Positions 8,344-18,658 of a stretch of DNA of 64,000 bases are shown here, in pieces; within the stretch, counting starts at the first letter, position 1, and each line of letters starts with the position of its first letter. The notes under the pieces were generated by a model. It saw only the letters and a program-made list of their open reading frames with translations. It was not told where the DNA came from and did no database searches. Source of the DNA: Desulforamulus ferrireducens (GTDB lineage: Bacteria; Bacillota; Desulfotomaculia; Desulfotomaculales; Desulfotomaculaceae); the NCBI RefSeq assembly GCF_002005145.1, contig NZ_CP019698.1:248001-312000 (forward strand). The letters are read 5' to 3'. The position numbers were made by a program, and so were the translations under genes.

Positions 8344-11300
8344 ATGAAAGGTCTATTAAAACCCCTAAAGTCGACAATTGAATATCAAAACCTGCTGCAG
8401 GGACTGGAAAAAGGGTTTAACCAACAACTGGTTTTTGGACTAGCCGGTTCCCAGCGCAGTTATCTATTTGCCGGGTTGTGCCGTGCCCGGCCTTCGGTGT
8501 TGGTGGTAACCCCCGGCGAAGCCGAAGTGGGTAATTTGGTGGATGACTTAACTTCCCTCTTACCCGGGGTTTCCATTCAACCCTTTCCCGTTTGGCAAAT
8601 GCTGCCCTATCAGGTATTAGCCCACAGCAATGAAGTACTGGCCCAGCGGCTAAGGGTGTTAGAATTACTTACGGCCGGGGAACCGCTGGTGGTGGTTGCC
8701 TCGGTGGAGGCACTTTTGCGCCGCTTAACTCCCCCGGAGGTGTTTCGCCGGGCCAAGATTAGCCTGGCTCTGGGTGAGCGGGTGGATCTGGCCAAGTTGC
8801 TCAGGGACTTGGTGGATTTGGGATATGAACGGGTGGATTTAGTGGAAGGCCGGGGCCAATTTTCCAGCCGGGGCGGCATCTTAGATGTCTACCCCATGAC
8901 CGCTGCCAATCCTGTAAGAATTGAGTTTTTTGACGATGAAGTGGATTCCATCCGACACTTTGATGTGGCTAATCAGCGTTCGTTGGATAAATTGAAGAGT
9001 ATTGTCATTTCCCCCTGCCGGGAACTGGTGCTCAACCAGGAGGCTTGGCAGCGTTGTGAGGAAAGCTACCAGGCAGAATATAAAAGTCAGTTAAAGAAGC
9101 TGCAGCGCACCAGTTCGGTGGATGCGGTACACCAGTTATCTGTGCAAGGCTCCATGACCTTGGAGCAAATAAAAAGTAGGGCTCCCTTTGGGGGCATGGA
9201 GCAACTGCAAGCCTTCTTTTACCCAACACCGGTAAGTTTACTGGAATATTTTACGGAAAAGCCCTTGCTGCTGTTGGATGACCCCATTCGGTTTAAAGAA
9301 GTGGCAGATAACATCCTGAAAGAACGCAATGAAACCTATATGGATTTGCTGACCAAGGGGAAAATACTGCCCGGCCATTTTCATAGCTATTTGGACTGGC
9401 GGCAACTAATGGCCCCCCTGGAGCGCTGCCAAGGGATTTATTGTTCCTTTTTACCCCGGCATCCCCAGTATTTAACACCCCAAAATGTTGTTAATTTCCC
9501 GGCCAAGGCCATGCACAGCTTCCTGGGCCATGCCGAGGTACTGGCGGATGAAATCCGCCATTGGCGTCGCCGGGGCTACGCGGTGGTTCTCCTGGTGTCT
9601 GCCGAGGAACGGGCGGCCAATTTATTAAGATTGCTTAAGGACGCCAAAATAGATGCCTTTCGGGTTAAAGGGCTGGACAATGAGGTAAGGGAAGGCAATG
9701 TGGTAATTACCGTAGGTAATCTTGCCAACGGTTTTGAGCTAATTTCCGCCCGGTTGGTGGTAATTACCGATGCCGAGATCTTTGGTCAGCGGAAAAAAGC
9801 CCGTAAGCACCGTAGTCGGCCCGATGCTAAAATGGAGCCCCTGGCAGATTTAAAAGCCGGCGACTATGTGGTGCATATTAATCATGGTATCGGCCGCTTT
9901 CTGGGTGTCATCACCCTGGAGATTGGCGGTTTACAAAAGGATTATCTGCAGTTGCAATATGCCGGGGAAGATAAGCTCTATGTACCTACCGATCAAGTGG
10001 GGCTGTTGCAGAAATACCTGGGTGCTGAGGCGGATCACCCCAAGCTCTCACGACTGGGAGGGACCGAATGGTCCAGGGCCAAGGCCAAGGTGCGGGAAGC
10101 TGTGCAAGACATGGCTCAGGAATTGCTGCAGCTTTATGCCGCCCGGCAAACCATTAAAGGGCATGCCTTTTCGCCGGATACTCCGTGGCAGGCTGAATTT
10201 GAGGCACTCTTCCCCTACGAAGAAACACCGGATCAACTGCGGGCAGTGGCTGAAGTGAAAAGGGATATGGAAAAACCCCAACCCATGGATCGGCTGCTTT
10301 GTGGTGACGTGGGTTATGGTAAAACAGAGGTAGCCCTGCGGGCTGCTTTTAAAGCAGTGATGGATAACAAACAGGTGGCCGTGCTGGTTCCCACCACCAT
10401 TTTAGCCCAGCAGCACTACAATACCTTTCGGGAGCGTTTTGCTAATTACCCCATACGCATTGAGATGTTATCCCGCTTCCGTACCCCTAAGGAGCAGCGA
10501 CAGGTGCTGGCTGGCTTAGCCACCGGTGAAGTGGATATTGTTATCGGCACCCATCGCCTGGTGCAGGACGATATTATCTTTAAAGATTTGGGTCTTTTGG
10601 TGGTGGATGAAGAACAGCGTTTTGGGGTAAGTCATAAGGAAAGATTAAAACAACTGCGCAAAAACGTGGATGTTCTCACTCTGACAGCCACCCCTATTCC
10701 CCGTACCCTGCATATGTCCCTGGTGGGGGTAAGGGATACCAGCCTGTTAGAAACTCCGCCGGAGGAACGTTTTCCGGTACAAACTTATGTCCTGGAAGAG
10801 GATGCGGTATTAATCCGCGAAGCCATCCGACGGGAACTCAATCGGGCAGGTCAGGTTTACTTTGTTCACAACCGGGTGATGGATTTAGACCGTCTGGCCG
10901 GTTGGCTGCAAAGTTTGGTGCCGGAGGCCCGCATTGCTGTAGCCCACGGGCAGATGAAGGAAGATGAATTGGAACAAATCATGCTGGAGTTCATGGACGG
11001 GGAATACGATGTGTTGGTTTGTACCACCATTGTGGAAACCGGACTGGATATTAGCAATGTTAATACCCTAATTGTCAAAGACGCTGATCATTTTGGTTTA
11101 TCCCAGCTTTACCAATTACGGGGTAGGGTGGGAAGGACCAATCGATTGGCCTATGCCTATTTCCTTTTCCGCCGCGATAAGGTGTTAACAGAGGTCAGCG
11201 AGCGACGCCTTTCCGCCATTCGAGAATTTACTGAGTTTGGCTCAGGCTATAAAATTGCCATGCGGGACTTAGAAATCCGAGGCGCGGGTAATATTTTAGG

Positions 11301-11853
11301 CGCCCAACAACATGGGCATATTGCCGAGGTGGGCTTTGATCTCTACTGTCGCCTACTGGAGGAAGCGGTACAAGAGGCTCGTGGTATGAAGGTGGAACAG
11401 GTGGTGGACACCGCGGTGGAATTACCTGTGGAGGCTTACATTTCCGATACCTACGTACCCGACACCAACCAAAAGGTGGAAATTTACCGCCGTCTGGCAG
11501 CCATGAAGGAAATCTCGGAGGTAGAGGATTTAGCGGAGGAATTGGTAGACCGTTTTGGTGATTTACCGGAGAGTGTTCAGGCGTTATTGGCTGTTGCTCA
11601 GCTAAAAATTTTAGGCAGGCAGCTTAAAATTAAAAGCATCAGCCGCAGCCAGGGCAACTATCGTCTGCTCTTTGCCCCGGAAGCTCCCTTGGACGGGGAA
11701 AAACTGGTGGCCATCAGCGAGAAATATAAAAACAATGTTAAGTTTCACAACTCCGCAGAGGGTTTTGAAATGAAGCTCATCAGTAAAGACAAAGGAGAGG
11801 TAGGGCTTCGTAAACTGGAACAGTTAAAGAGCTTTTTGGGCCGGCTGAAATAA
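8344..11853 (+). CDS. mfd: Transcription-repair coupling factor
   Basis: A 1169-residue Mfd, which dislodges RNA polymerase stalled at DNA lesions and recruits UvrA. Domains in order: UvrB-like N-terminus (about 1-350), RNA-polymerase-interacting CarD-like domain from about 498 ([14 protein letters not shown]), superfamily 2 helicase with Walker A GDVGYGKT (about 653), DEEQRFG (about 754), motif [10 protein letters not shown], and a C-terminal TRCF domain (about 1000-1110). Full length. It starts at an ATG behind CAGGAGAAACA. Confidence 0.98.
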   Translation: MKGLLKPLKSTIEYQNLLQGLEKGFNQQLVFGLAGSQRSYLFAGLCRARPSVLVVTPGEAEVGNLVDDLTSLLPGVSIQPFPVWQMLPYQVLAHSNEVLAQRLRVLELLTAGEPLVVVASVEALLRRLTPPEVFRRAKISLALGERVDLAKLLRDLVDLGYERVDLVEGRGQFSSRGGILDVYPMTAANPVRIEFFDDEVDSIRHFDVANQRSLDKLKSIVISPCRELVLNQEAWQRCEESYQAEYKSQLKKLQRTSSVDAVHQLSVQGSMTLEQIKSRAPFGGMEQLQAFFYPTPVSLLEYFTEKPLLLLDDPIRFKEVADNILKERNETYMDLLTKGKILPGHFHSYLDWRQLMAPLERCQGIYCSFLPRHPQYLTPQNVVNFPAKAMHSFLGHAEVLADEIRHWRRRGYAVVLLVSAEERAANLLRLLKDAKIDAFRVKGLDNEVREGNVVITVGNLANGFELISARLVVITDAEIFGQRKKARKHRSRPDAKMEPLADLKAGDYVVHINHGIGRFLGVITLEIGGLQKDYLQLQYAGEDKLYVPTDQVGLLQKYLGAEADHPKLSRLGGTEWSRAKAKVREAVQDMAQELLQLYAARQTIKGHAFSPDTPWQAEFEALFPYEETPDQLRAVAEVKRDMEKPQPMDRLLCGDVGYGKTEVALRAAFKAVMDNKQVAVLVPTTILAQQHYNTFRERFANYPIRIEMLSRFRTPKEQRQVLAGLATGEVDIVIGTHRLVQDDIIFKDLGLLVVDEEQRFGVSHKERLKQLRKNVDVLTLTATPIPRTLHMSLVGVRDTSLLETPPEERFPVQTYVLEEDAVLIREAIRRELNRAGQVYFVHNRVMDLDRLAGWLQSLVPEARIAVAHGQMKEDELEQIMLEFMDGEYDVLVCTTIVETGLDISNVNTLIVKDADHFGLSQLYQLRGRVGRTNRLAYAYFLFRRDKVLTEVSERRLSAIREFTEFGSGYKIAMRDLEIRGAGNILGAQQHGHIAEVGFDLYCRLLEEAVQEARGMKVEQVVDTAVELPVEAYISDTYVPDTNQKVEIYRRLAAMKEISEVEDLAEELVDRFGDLPESVQALLAVAQLKILGRQLKIKSISRSQGNYRLLFAPEAPLDGEKLVAISEKYKNNVKFHNSAEGFEMKLISKDKGEVGLRKLEQLKSFLGRLK

Positions 11854-11915
11854 CTTGCCGGTCTTTCTTATTACGTTGTATAATGGAGTATCATGCAAAA
11901 GGAGGATTTTGTTGA

Positions 11916-12944
11916 GTGAAAAAGATTATTACCCTGGGAGTGACCCTGCTTCTTGTCTTGGCCCTTTTGAGCGGATGTGCCAATAATAAGACCAATGTTG
12001 TGGCTACCGTCAACGGTGAGGATATATCCGAAGCAGAACTGGACAAGCGTGTAAACTTCACCATAGAAAGCTATAAACTGCAAGGATTTGATTTAACCGC
12101 CAAGGAAAACAGCGCTCTGCTTGAGCAGCTTCGGCAAAGTGAGTTGGAAAAATTAATCCAGGAAACCCTGCTCCTGCAAGAAGCCAAAAAACAAAAGGTA
12201 ACCCCATCCAACGAAGAAATAGACAATAATATCAAACAAGTAAAAGAGACCTATGGTACAGATGAAGATTTCAAGAAGGCCTTAGAGCAGTTTAAACTAA
12301 CCGAAGATGATTTTCGGGAATTAGTTGCCACAGAGTTAGCCACCAAAAATCTCTACGATAAGGTTACTGCCGATGTAAAAGCACCTACCGAAGAGGAAAT
12401 TGCTAAGTTCTACGAAGAGCATAAAACAATCGAACCCATTGGTACCCCTGAACGCCTGGAAGTAAAACATATGCTCTTTGCCGTGGATAGCACACGGCCC
12501 GAGATTCCTAAACGCACCGACAAGGAAGCCCTGGAAGCTGCCAAGTTAGCTTTGGCCGAAGTAACCCAAAAGGGTCGTGACTTTGCAGCTGTGGCCAGGG
12601 AATTATCCGATGATTTGGGTACCAGGGAAAATGGTGGCAGCTACACCATAGATAAAGGCGCCGGTACCACCGATCCTGCCTTTGAGAAGGCTGCCGTAGC
12701 CCTGCAACCTGGTGAGATTACCAAGGAACCTGTCAAAAGTGCCTATGGCTATCATTTAATAAAATTAGAGAAAATTACCCCGGCCACCCAAAGACCCTTG
12801 GCAGAAGTAAAAGACATGATTATCGCCCAATTAGAGGGTGAAGCAAAACAAGCCAAATTTTCCCAATTCCTTGCGGATTTACAAAAAAATGCTAAGATAG
12901 AGAACAAAATAGCCCCAAAAACAGGGGATTCGTCAAAAAAATAG
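11916..12944 (+). CDS. PrsA/SurA-type foldase lipoprotein (peptidyl-prolyl isomerase)
   Basis: A 342-residue exported lipoprotein. The signal peptide carries the lipobox LLSGC (about residues 18-22). It has a SurA_N-like helical region (about 30-150) and a parvulin PPIase domain (about 180-275, RLEVKHMLFAV ... GYHLIKLEKI). It would assist folding outside the membrane. It begins with GTG behind AAGGAGGA. It follows mfd with 62 nt between, as in related Firmicutes, and ends with a charged Lys-rich tail. Confidence 0.88.
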   Translation: MKKIITLGVTLLLVLALLSGCANNKTNVVATVNGEDISEAELDKRVNFTIESYKLQGFDLTAKENSALLEQLRQSELEKLIQETLLLQEAKKQKVTPSNEEIDNNIKQVKETYGTDEDFKKALEQFKLTEDDFRELVATELATKNLYDKVTADVKAPTEEEIAKFYEEHKTIEPIGTPERLEVKHMLFAVDSTRPEIPKRTDKEALEAAKLALAEVTQKGRDFAAVARELSDDLGTRENGGSYTIDKGAGTTDPAFEKAAVALQPGEITKEPVKSAYGYHLIKLEKITPATQRPLAEVKDMIIAQLEGEAKQAKFSQFLADLQKNAKIENKIAPKTGDSSKK

Positions 12945-12991
12945 TTGTTAACCCAAAACCCGAAAATAAAGTCCTAACGATGGAAAATTAT

Positions 12992-13021
12992 GAATAACAC
13001 CTACCCTCCCGTTATATACTA
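12992..13021 (+). promoter_or_regulatory. Sigma-G-like promoter of spoVT
   Basis: GAATA at 12992-12996, an 18-nt spacer, and TATACTA at 13015-13021 match the sigma-G pattern GHATR-N18-CATWHTA with one mismatch. It lies 55 nt upstream of the spoVT start. spoVT is a known sigma-G target in Bacillus subtilis. Confidence 0.65.
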
Positions 13022-13075
13022 TCAATGAAAGTTAATCCGCGTAGATTATGCAGAAAAAGGAGGGAAGGTAACTAT

Positions 13076-13636
13076 ATGAAAGCAACGGGTATTGTTCGTC
13101 GTATTGACGATTTAGGTCGAGTTGTAATACCAAAGGAAATTAGAAGAACCTTGAGAATCCGTGAAGGCGACCCCCTAGAGATATTTGTTGACAGGGAAGG
13201 TGAGGTCATTCTCAAAAAATACTCACCTATCGGCGAGTTGGGTGATTTTGCCAAGGAATATGCCGATTCGTTATATGAAGCCCTTGGACACATAGCTTGC
13301 ATTGCAGACCGGGATACCATTATTGCCGTGGCTGGGGCTCCGAAAAAAGAATTTATTAACAAGCCCATTGGCCCCAATGTAGAAAAAGTTATGGAAGACC
13401 GCAAGGCCGTTGTTATTAACAACCCTGGTAACGACCCCCACTGTAAGGAATGTGGTATTACAGAGGACGGCGAATGTAAATATTCTTCAGAGGTCATTGC
13501 TCCGATTATTTCTGAAGGCGACCCCATTGGTGCAGTTATCCTAGCCTCCAAGGACCCAGATATGAAGATGGGGGAAATGGAACTTAAGCTGGCCGAAACA
13601 GCCGCTGGTTTTCTCGCTAAACAAATGGAACAATAA
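13076..13636 (+). CDS. spoVT: Stage V sporulation protein T (AbrB-family regulator)
   Basis: A 186-residue forespore regulator. The N-terminal AbrB swapped-hairpin DNA-binding domain begins MKATGIVRRIDDLGRVVIPKEIRRTLRIREGDPLEIF in pieces; a C-terminal GAF-like domain (about 55-180) contains NPGNDPHCKECG. I chose ATG 13076 over an upstream in-frame start because AAGGAGGG lies 9 nt before it and the protein then begins exactly as the family does. In Bacillus it tunes late forespore genes under sigma-G. Confidence 0.96.
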   Translation: MKATGIVRRIDDLGRVVIPKEIRRTLRIREGDPLEIFVDREGEVILKKYSPIGELGDFAKEYADSLYEALGHIACIADRDTIIAVAGAPKKEFINKPIGPNVEKVMEDRKAVVINNPGNDPHCKECGITEDGECKYSSEVIAPIISEGDPIGAVILASKDPDMKMGEMELKLAETAAGFLAKQMEQ

Positions 13637-13649
13637 CTACGAAGATAAT

Positions 13650-13671
13650 GGGCCGAAAGGCCCCTTTTTTT
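13650..13671 (+). terminator. spoVT terminator
   Basis: GGGCC-GAAA-GGCCC at 13650-13663 is followed by a run of seven T. Confidence 0.9.
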
Positions 13672-13928
13672 ATATGTTTTAGAAGGTATAAAATGCCTAT
13701 TGATGAAAGTATTAGAAAACTAAGGCTTCCGTCGTGCCTTAAAGGGCCTGGCGCAAGCCAGATTGCTAATCCTTGGGGTCGGGGCTGGGGTCAGACCGTC
13801 AGCCATCGGCCAGTTGGTCTTATCCTTTATCAATATTTTTTACTTTTATGAAGTCTATATCTATTTCGGTGCGTTGATTGGAATTATACTACCAGCCGAT
13901 GGTCAATACAGAAAGGCAGGAGATTGCA

Positions 13929-15485
13929 TTGGACAAGCCCAACAGTGGCAACACTAACAGCAAAATCATTATTGTCGGCCTCGGTCCCGGGGACCCTGGC
14001 ATGATTCCGCTCAAGGTGTGGGAGGTATTAAATTCCGGGCTGCCGGTGTATTTGCGGACCGCTGTTCACCCTACGGTGGATTGGCTGAAGGAAAAGGGCA
14101 TCAGCTTTACCTCCTTTGATCATCATTACCAAAGGGCAGCGACCTTTGAAGAGGTTTATGGGCAAATTGCCAGGGAAGTGCTTACGGTGGCGGAGCGAGG
14201 GAGTGTGGTTTATGCCGTGCCGGGCCACCCTATGGTGGCAGAGGATTCCGTCAAGCTGGTTCTGGAGCTGGCGGAACAAGCCGGGGTGACCACTGAGTTA
14301 GTGCCGGCCATGAGTTTTTTGGATGCTTTAACCGCTACCCTTGGCTTAGATCCCTGTAAAGGACTACATATCGTAGATGCCTTAAGATTAGATGAACAAC
14401 AACCCTCCACCAAGGTTGGTACCGTGGTAACCCAGGTTTATGACCGCCTGACAGCGGGAGAAACTAAGTTAAGCCTAATGGAATATTACCCCGATGAGCA
14501 TATTGTGACAGTGGTGAGAGGGGCGGGTATTCCCGGTGAGGAAAGGTTGGAACGGGTACCGCTGTATGAGTTGGATCGTTTAACCTGGATTGACCATTTA
14601 ACCAGTCTTTATCTGGAACCTGTAGAGGATACGGCTATGGAGGAGGATTTTGCACCAATTGCCGTAGGGGCAGGTGTGGATACCACTTACCAAAGTGCCT
14701 ATCCCCTTGACCCTCTGGTGGAAGTAATGGCCGCCCTGCGGGCACCAAATGGTTGCCCTTGGGACAGGGAACAAAACCACGAAAGCTTAAAACCCTATCT
14801 GATTGAGGAAGCCTATGAGGTTATTGATGCCTTGGACCAAGGGGAAATGTATAAAATATGTGAAGAATTGGGAGACTTATTACTACAAATAGTATTCCAC
14901 GCTCAAATTGCCAGTGAAAATGGTCACTTTGACATGAATGATGTGGTGGATGCCATTACCGAAAAGATGTTAAGAAGACATCCTCACGTTTTTGGCACCA
15001 CCCAGGTGGCAAACAGTCAAGAGGTTTTGATTAACTGGGATAAGATTAAGTCCCAGGAACAGGGGGAGGGAAATGCTCCCAAACATTACTTGGCTAACAT
15101 TCCCAAGGCCTTACCGGCTTTACTACGGGCCGAGAAGGTGCAGGCCAAGGTTGCTCGGATTGGTTTTGATTGGCCGGATTATACCGGAGCCTTAGCTAAG
15201 GTGCAGGAAGAACTGCAAGAAGTGCTGGCAGCCCTGGCGGCAGGGAAAAATACAGCCGTCAAAGAGGAAATAGGGGATTTGCTCTTTGCTGTGGTTAATC
15301 TGGCTAGATTACTGCAAATTCAGTCCGAGGACGCCCTGGCTAAGACTATTGACAAATTCATTCAAAGATTTCAGTATATTGAAGAACAAGCACAAAAGCA
15401 AGGAAAACAACTTTCTGAGCTTACCCTGGAACAAATGGACATATGGTGGGAAGAAGCTAAGGGAAATTTTACGCTGGAAAAATAA
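13929..15485 (+). CDS. mazG: YabN: tetrapyrrole-methylase-like domain fused to MazG pyrophosphohydrolase
   Basis: A 518-residue fusion. The N-terminal domain (about 10-230, IIIVGLGPGDPGMIPLKVW) has the SAM-dependent tetrapyrrole methylase fold. The MazG region (about 265-510) carries CPWDREQNHESLKPYLIEEAYEV and the metal-binding EELGDLLLQIVFHA, and hydrolyses nucleoside triphosphates to clear aberrant dNTPs. I chose TTG 13929 because GGCAGGAG lies 8 nt upstream; a longer frame back to 13878 lacks support. It precedes hup, as in Bacillus yabN. Confidence 0.92.
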   Translation: MDKPNSGNTNSKIIIVGLGPGDPGMIPLKVWEVLNSGLPVYLRTAVHPTVDWLKEKGISFTSFDHHYQRAATFEEVYGQIAREVLTVAERGSVVYAVPGHPMVAEDSVKLVLELAEQAGVTTELVPAMSFLDALTATLGLDPCKGLHIVDALRLDEQQPSTKVGTVVTQVYDRLTAGETKLSLMEYYPDEHIVTVVRGAGIPGEERLERVPLYELDRLTWIDHLTSLYLEPVEDTAMEEDFAPIAVGAGVDTTYQSAYPLDPLVEVMAALRAPNGCPWDREQNHESLKPYLIEEAYEVIDALDQGEMYKICEELGDLLLQIVFHAQIASENGHFDMNDVVDAITEKMLRRHPHVFGTTQVANSQEVLINWDKIKSQEQGEGNAPKHYLANIPKALPALLRAEKVQAKVARIGFDWPDYTGALAKVQEELQEVLAALAAGKNTAVKEEIGDLLFAVVNLARLLQIQSEDALAKTIDKFIQRFQYIEEQAQKQGKQLSELTLEQMDIWWEEAKGNFTLEK

Positions 15486-15581
15486 AAATCAGCAGGAAAT
15501 ATTTGTTTCTAGGGAGGAAAATGCAATATTATAGCGAAATACCAAACTTAGTTTATTCTGATTATTGAGGAGGGTCCTTAT

Positions 15582-15869
15582 TTGAACAAGGCCGAACTAA
15601 TTTCTGCAGTAGCAGAAAAAACCGAATTAAGTAAGAAAGATGCTGAAAAAGCTGTCTCCGCAGTTCTTAGCAGTATTGAAGAAGCATTAGCCAAAGGGGA
15701 CAAAATTCAACTGGTAGGTTTTGGTACCTTTGAATCCAAGTCCCGTAAGGCCCGTGAAGGCCGTAACCCCCAAACTGGGGAAACCATTCAAATTCCTGCT
15801 ACCAGAGTACCTGTTTTTAAAGCAGGCAAGGTACTAAAGGATGCTGTGGCCAATCTACCGGTAGAATAG
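15582..15869 (+). CDS. hup: HU family DNA-binding protein
   Basis: A 95-residue histone-like HU, starting at TTG behind GAGGAGGG. It shows the dimerisation helices [27 protein letters not shown] (in part) and the DNA-gripping arm motif [22 protein letters not shown]. Very abundant nucleoid protein in this family. Length and sequence are typical. Confidence 0.97.
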   Translation: MNKAELISAVAEKTELSKKDAEKAVSAVLSSIEEALAKGDKIQLVGFGTFESKSRKAREGRNPQTGETIQIPATRVPVFKAGKVLKDAVANLPVE

Positions 15870-15895
15870 TTACTATTCTCTGGAGGTAAGGTTAC

Positions 15896-16141
15896 TTGCG
15901 ACTGGATAAGTTTTTAAAGGTTTCCCGGGTGATTAAACGTCGCACCTTGGCCAAGGAAGTGTGTGATAACGGTCATGTACAGGTTAATAACCGGGTAGCC
16001 AAAGCAGGGCTGGAGGTAAAGGTGGGCGACCGGGTGGAAGTCAACTTTGGCACCAGAAAGTTGGTATTCGAAATTTTGGAACTGAAGGAAACGGTTCCCG
16101 CCAAAGAAGCGGCCAGTCTGTATAAGGTGATTGAGCAATAA
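15896..16141 (+). CDS. rqcP: RqcP (YabO), S4-domain ribosome-quality-control factor
   Basis: An 81-residue S4 RNA-binding protein that in Bacillus works with RqcH to add alanine tails to stalled nascent chains. It shows MRLDKFLKVSRVIKRRTLAKEVCDNGHV, in which the S4 fold is clear. It begins with TTG behind TGGAGGTAAGG and follows hup closely, as in other Firmicutes. Confidence 0.93.
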   Translation: MRLDKFLKVSRVIKRRTLAKEVCDNGHVQVNNRVAKAGLEVKVGDRVEVNFGTRKLVFEILELKETVPAKEAASLYKVIEQ

Positions 16142-16156
16142 TACATGAGTATAATT

Positions 16157-16187
16157 GGGTATTCCCTAAGTGGGAGTACCCTTTTTT
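16157..16187 (+). terminator. Terminator after rqcP
   Basis: GGGTATTCCC (16157-16166) pairs with GGGAGTACCC (16172-16181) with one G-T pair, followed by TTTTTT. Confidence 0.88.
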
Positions 16188-16255
16188 CGTGGCACATAAT
16201 TTTTGCCACCGGTGAGGACAATAAGACCAAACAATGAAAATGGAGGGGTTATGTC

Positions 16256-17206
16256 TTGAAAAAACATTGTTGGTTTACTTTAGTCATGCTTTTAATCATT
16301 CTCGTCTTTGCCGGGTGTGCCCAAAAAGCCAAAAAACCAGAAACCACCGGTCCGCAAAAAATGAAGGAAGAACCCACCATCACTTTATTCAATAATGAAA
16401 CGGGAGAAAAGTCGCAAATCAAGCTGGAGGAGTACGTCACAGCAGTGGTGGCGGCGGAAATGGAACCAAGCTGGCCTGTCAACGCTTTGGCCGCGCAAGC
16501 CATCTTAGCCCGTACCTTTACCATGGAGAATATTGAGTCTGGTCGGGTTAAAAAACTGCATGGCACTGATGTATCCACCAGTGTCGAAGAATCCCAGGCT
16601 TACGATCCTTCCCGTGTTAACGATAATGTCAGGAAAGCGGTGCAAAAGACCCGCGGGGAAGTGATTACCTATAATGGTGAATATATCAAGGCTTGGTTCT
16701 CTGCCAGCAACGGCGGCAAGACGGCCAGTGCGGAGGAAGGTTTGGCCTATTATAAAACACCCACACCCTATATTAAAGCTAACATTGATGACCCCATGTC
16801 CATCGAAGATACTTTGCCGGAAATTCAAAATTGGACAGCTACCATACCTGGCGCCAAGGTGCAAGAAGCAGTGAAAAGTGTCACCGGCAAAGATCCCGGT
16901 CCCTTAACTTCTGCTGCCATTCAGGAAAAGGGACCTTCTGGGCGTACAGTTAAACTGAAAATAAATGATGTATCAGTGGGGGGGCCTGCGTTCCGCTTGG
17001 CTGCCGGCAGCACGGAAATTCGCTCCATGTTTTTAACCAGCGTCTCTGTCTCTGGAGGTAACTTAGTGCTTAACGGTAAGGGCTATGGCCATGGTGTAGG
17101 GATGTCCCAATGGGGAGCTAAAAACATGGCGGAGAAAGGAACTTCTCCGGAGGATATTATTAAGTTTTATTTTAAGGATATTAAAATTGAAAAGCTGTAT
17201 GAGTAG
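16256..17206 (+). CDS. SpoIID/LytB-domain lipoprotein
   Basis: A 316-residue protein with a signal peptide and lipobox VFAGC (about residue 21). A SpoIID/LytB domain covers roughly residues 45-310, with MEPSWPVNALAAQAILARTF, GTDVSTSVEESQAY, WFSASNGGKTASAEE and the C-terminal GYGHGVGMSQWGAKNMAEKG motif. SpoIID-type proteins are lytic transglycosylases that strip peptidoglycan during engulfment. The lipobox differs from classical spoIID, which has a membrane anchor, so I leave the symbol open. TTG start behind GGAGGGG. Confidence 0.85.
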   Translation: MKKHCWFTLVMLLIILVFAGCAQKAKKPETTGPQKMKEEPTITLFNNETGEKSQIKLEEYVTAVVAAEMEPSWPVNALAAQAILARTFTMENIESGRVKKLHGTDVSTSVEESQAYDPSRVNDNVRKAVQKTRGEVITYNGEYIKAWFSASNGGKTASAEEGLAYYKTPTPYIKANIDDPMSIEDTLPEIQNWTATIPGAKVQEAVKSVTGKDPGPLTSAAIQEKGPSGRTVKLKINDVSVGGPAFRLAAGSTEIRSMFLTSVSVSGGNLVLNGKGYGHGVGMSQWGAKNMAEKGTSPEDIIKFYFKDIKIEKLYE

Positions 17207-17279
17207 CGCGAAAGGGCTGTTGGCAAGGTACACGCGAGCAGCCTGGCAATGCCAACGCTACGGTTAGTTTAATGTATAT

Positions 17280-17314
17280 GGGATGTCGCCCGTAGTTTTG
17301 CGACATCCCTTCTT
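17280..17314 (+). terminator. Terminator (GTGTCGC family)
   Basis: GGGATGTCGC (17280-17289) pairs perfectly with GCGACATCCC (17300-17309), followed by TTCTTTG. It ends the SpoIID-like gene. Confidence 0.8.
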
Positions 17315-17345
17315 TGATTTTTAGCCATCCTGTACACATCTCCGT

Positions 17346-17375
17346 GCATACTGTCGGCTGACATAGCATATATAT
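17346..17375 (+). promoter_or_regulatory. Possible sigma-E promoter of yabP
   Basis: GCATACT at 17346-17352, a 14-nt spacer, and CATATATAT from 17367 loosely resemble a sigma-E promoter. yabP is sigma-E controlled in Bacillus subtilis. The match is weak. Confidence 0.3.
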
Positions 17376-17400
17376 TACCAGTCTGCTGTGGAACGGAGGG

Positions 17401-17691
17401 ATGACGGTGGAAGAGCATGGTCTACACCTTTTGACTATTGAAAGTCGGAAAAAATTAAAGCTTGCGGGAGTTCAACATGTAGGCAGTTTTGACGAACAAG
17501 AAATCACCCTGGATACTAATATGGGGTTTTTAAAACTAAGCGGGGAAGGTATGCATATTACCCATCTCAACCTGGATGAAGGAAACCTGGTGGTAGAGGG
17601 CCTAATTAACGGACTGGAATATGTGGAAGGGCGCTCCTCCAAGGGGAGCAAGGCCAGGGGCAAGGGGCTCATTAACCGAATACTGAAATAA
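17401..17691 (+). CDS. yabP: Sporulation protein YabP
   Basis: A 96-residue protein with the YabP/YqfC fold, seen as LLTIESRKKLKLAGVQHVGSFDEQEITLDTNMG in pieces and LNLDEGNLVVEG. It acts in spore coat or cortex formation. ATG follows GGAGG closely. It overlaps functionally and positionally with yabQ (2-nt gap). Confidence 0.92.
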   Translation: MTVEEHGLHLLTIESRKKLKLAGVQHVGSFDEQEITLDTNMGFLKLSGEGMHITHLNLDEGNLVVEGLINGLEYVEGRSSKGSKARGKGLINRILK

Positions 17692-17693
17692 AG

Positions 17694-18245
17694 GTGGTGC
17701 AGCCAGTGGTTCCCCTATTGGATCAGTTTTATTATTTTGCCTTTACGGTGTTAATTGGTGTGGTGGCCGGGTTTTGTTATGACTTGTATAAGGTTACCAG
17801 AGGGACCTTAAGGCTGCGCAAATTAGGAACCGCCCTGGGAGACATCCTTTTCTGGATTATGCTGACAGGGGTGGTTTTTACTTTGCTCTTGGTGGGCAAT
17901 GGGGGCGAAGTGCGTCTCTATGTCTTGATTGGGCTGACTCTGGGTGCGGTAATTTATTTAAATATACTTAGCCGCAGTGCAACTTCCTTGTTGCAACTCA
18001 CCTTTAGGACCATACATAGGCTCTGGCGACTTTTTCTCAGGTTGCTGTACATTATCTGGCGGATAATTTGTTGGCCCTTTCGAGCTATCTACCTGGTGGT
18101 TGCTGTTCCCTTGGGTCTGGTGGCAGGCTTGCTGGGAAAGGTGACAAATATGCTTTTTGGCAAGCCGATACGTTCGTTAAAGAGGAGCATCAGGAGTCGT
18201 TTGTCGTCAATATTTCCTATTTTTGAATATAAAGACCCGGATTAA
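17694..18245 (+). CDS. yabQ: Spore cortex biosynthesis protein YabQ
   Basis: A 183-residue membrane protein with about five hydrophobic segments. The start (QFYYFAFTVLIGVVAGFCYDLYKVTR) is typical of YabQ. It is needed for spore cortex formation in Bacillus. GTG start 2 nt after yabP. A strong hairpin terminator overlaps its stop codon. Confidence 0.9.
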   Translation: MVQPVVPLLDQFYYFAFTVLIGVVAGFCYDLYKVTRGTLRLRKLGTALGDILFWIMLTGVVFTLLLVGNGGEVRLYVLIGLTLGAVIYLNILSRSATSLLQLTFRTIHRLWRLFLRLLYIIWRIICWPFRAIYLVVAVPLGLVAGLLGKVTNMLFGKPIRSLKRSIRSRLSSIFPIFEYKDPD

Positions 18246-18274
18246 CAGGACTAAAGTCCTGTTTTATGTTTTTT
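18245..18274 (+). terminator. Terminator after yabQ
   Basis: ACAGGACT (18245-18252), AA, AGTCCTGT (18255-18262), then a T-rich run to 18274. Confidence 0.85.
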
Positions 18275-18421
18275 AGGGGAAAACTTTTGTGCTATCTTTT
18301 CATAAACATCTGGAAATTTTTTGTTAATGTAGTAAAATTGTAATTAGACTGTAATAAGTTTGTACACAACCTGTGGATAATATGTGCATAAGCTGTGGAT
18401 TTCGGTCGGGGGTTGAACAAG

Positions 18422-18658
18422 GTGCAAGTGGAAATTCGAGGGGCGGAAAAACTCAGTTTTCGGGAGCGACAGGTGGTTACTCTCAAGGAAATGGGTTATT
18501 CAACAGAAAAAATAGCCGCCAAACTAAAACTAAGCCCCAGTTCCATAGCAACCCTTTATAATCGTGCCCGTTCCAAAGGATACCAGGTAGTCATTGTTAT
18601 ACCAGGACAAAACCTGGGCTTATTTGGTCCCGAGGATGAGGAGGAAGACATTGAATGA
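18422..18658 (+). CDS. Small HTH protein (sigma-70 region 4-like)
   Basis: About 78 residues with one helix-turn-helix: LSFRERQVVTLKEMGYSTEKIAAKLKLSPSSIATLYNRAR resembles sigma region 4 or LuxR-type HTH. The tail is acidic. The start is uncertain: GTG 18422 has GGGGG 9 nt upstream, while TTG 18413 and GTG 18395 are also in frame. Its stop overlaps the divIC start (ATGA), so translation is coupled. Its target is unknown. Confidence 0.72.
   Translation: MQVEIRGAEKLSFRERQVVTLKEMGYSTEKIAAKLKLSPSSIATLYNRARSKGYQVVIVIPGQNLGLFGPEDEEEDIE

Noticed and set aside
13724-13957. Remnant of a membrane gene (such as spoVB) between spoVT and mazG
   Set aside because: The frame has one hydrophobic stretch but no ribosome binding site, overlaps the mazG start and contains repeat-derived sequence; no recognisable motif.
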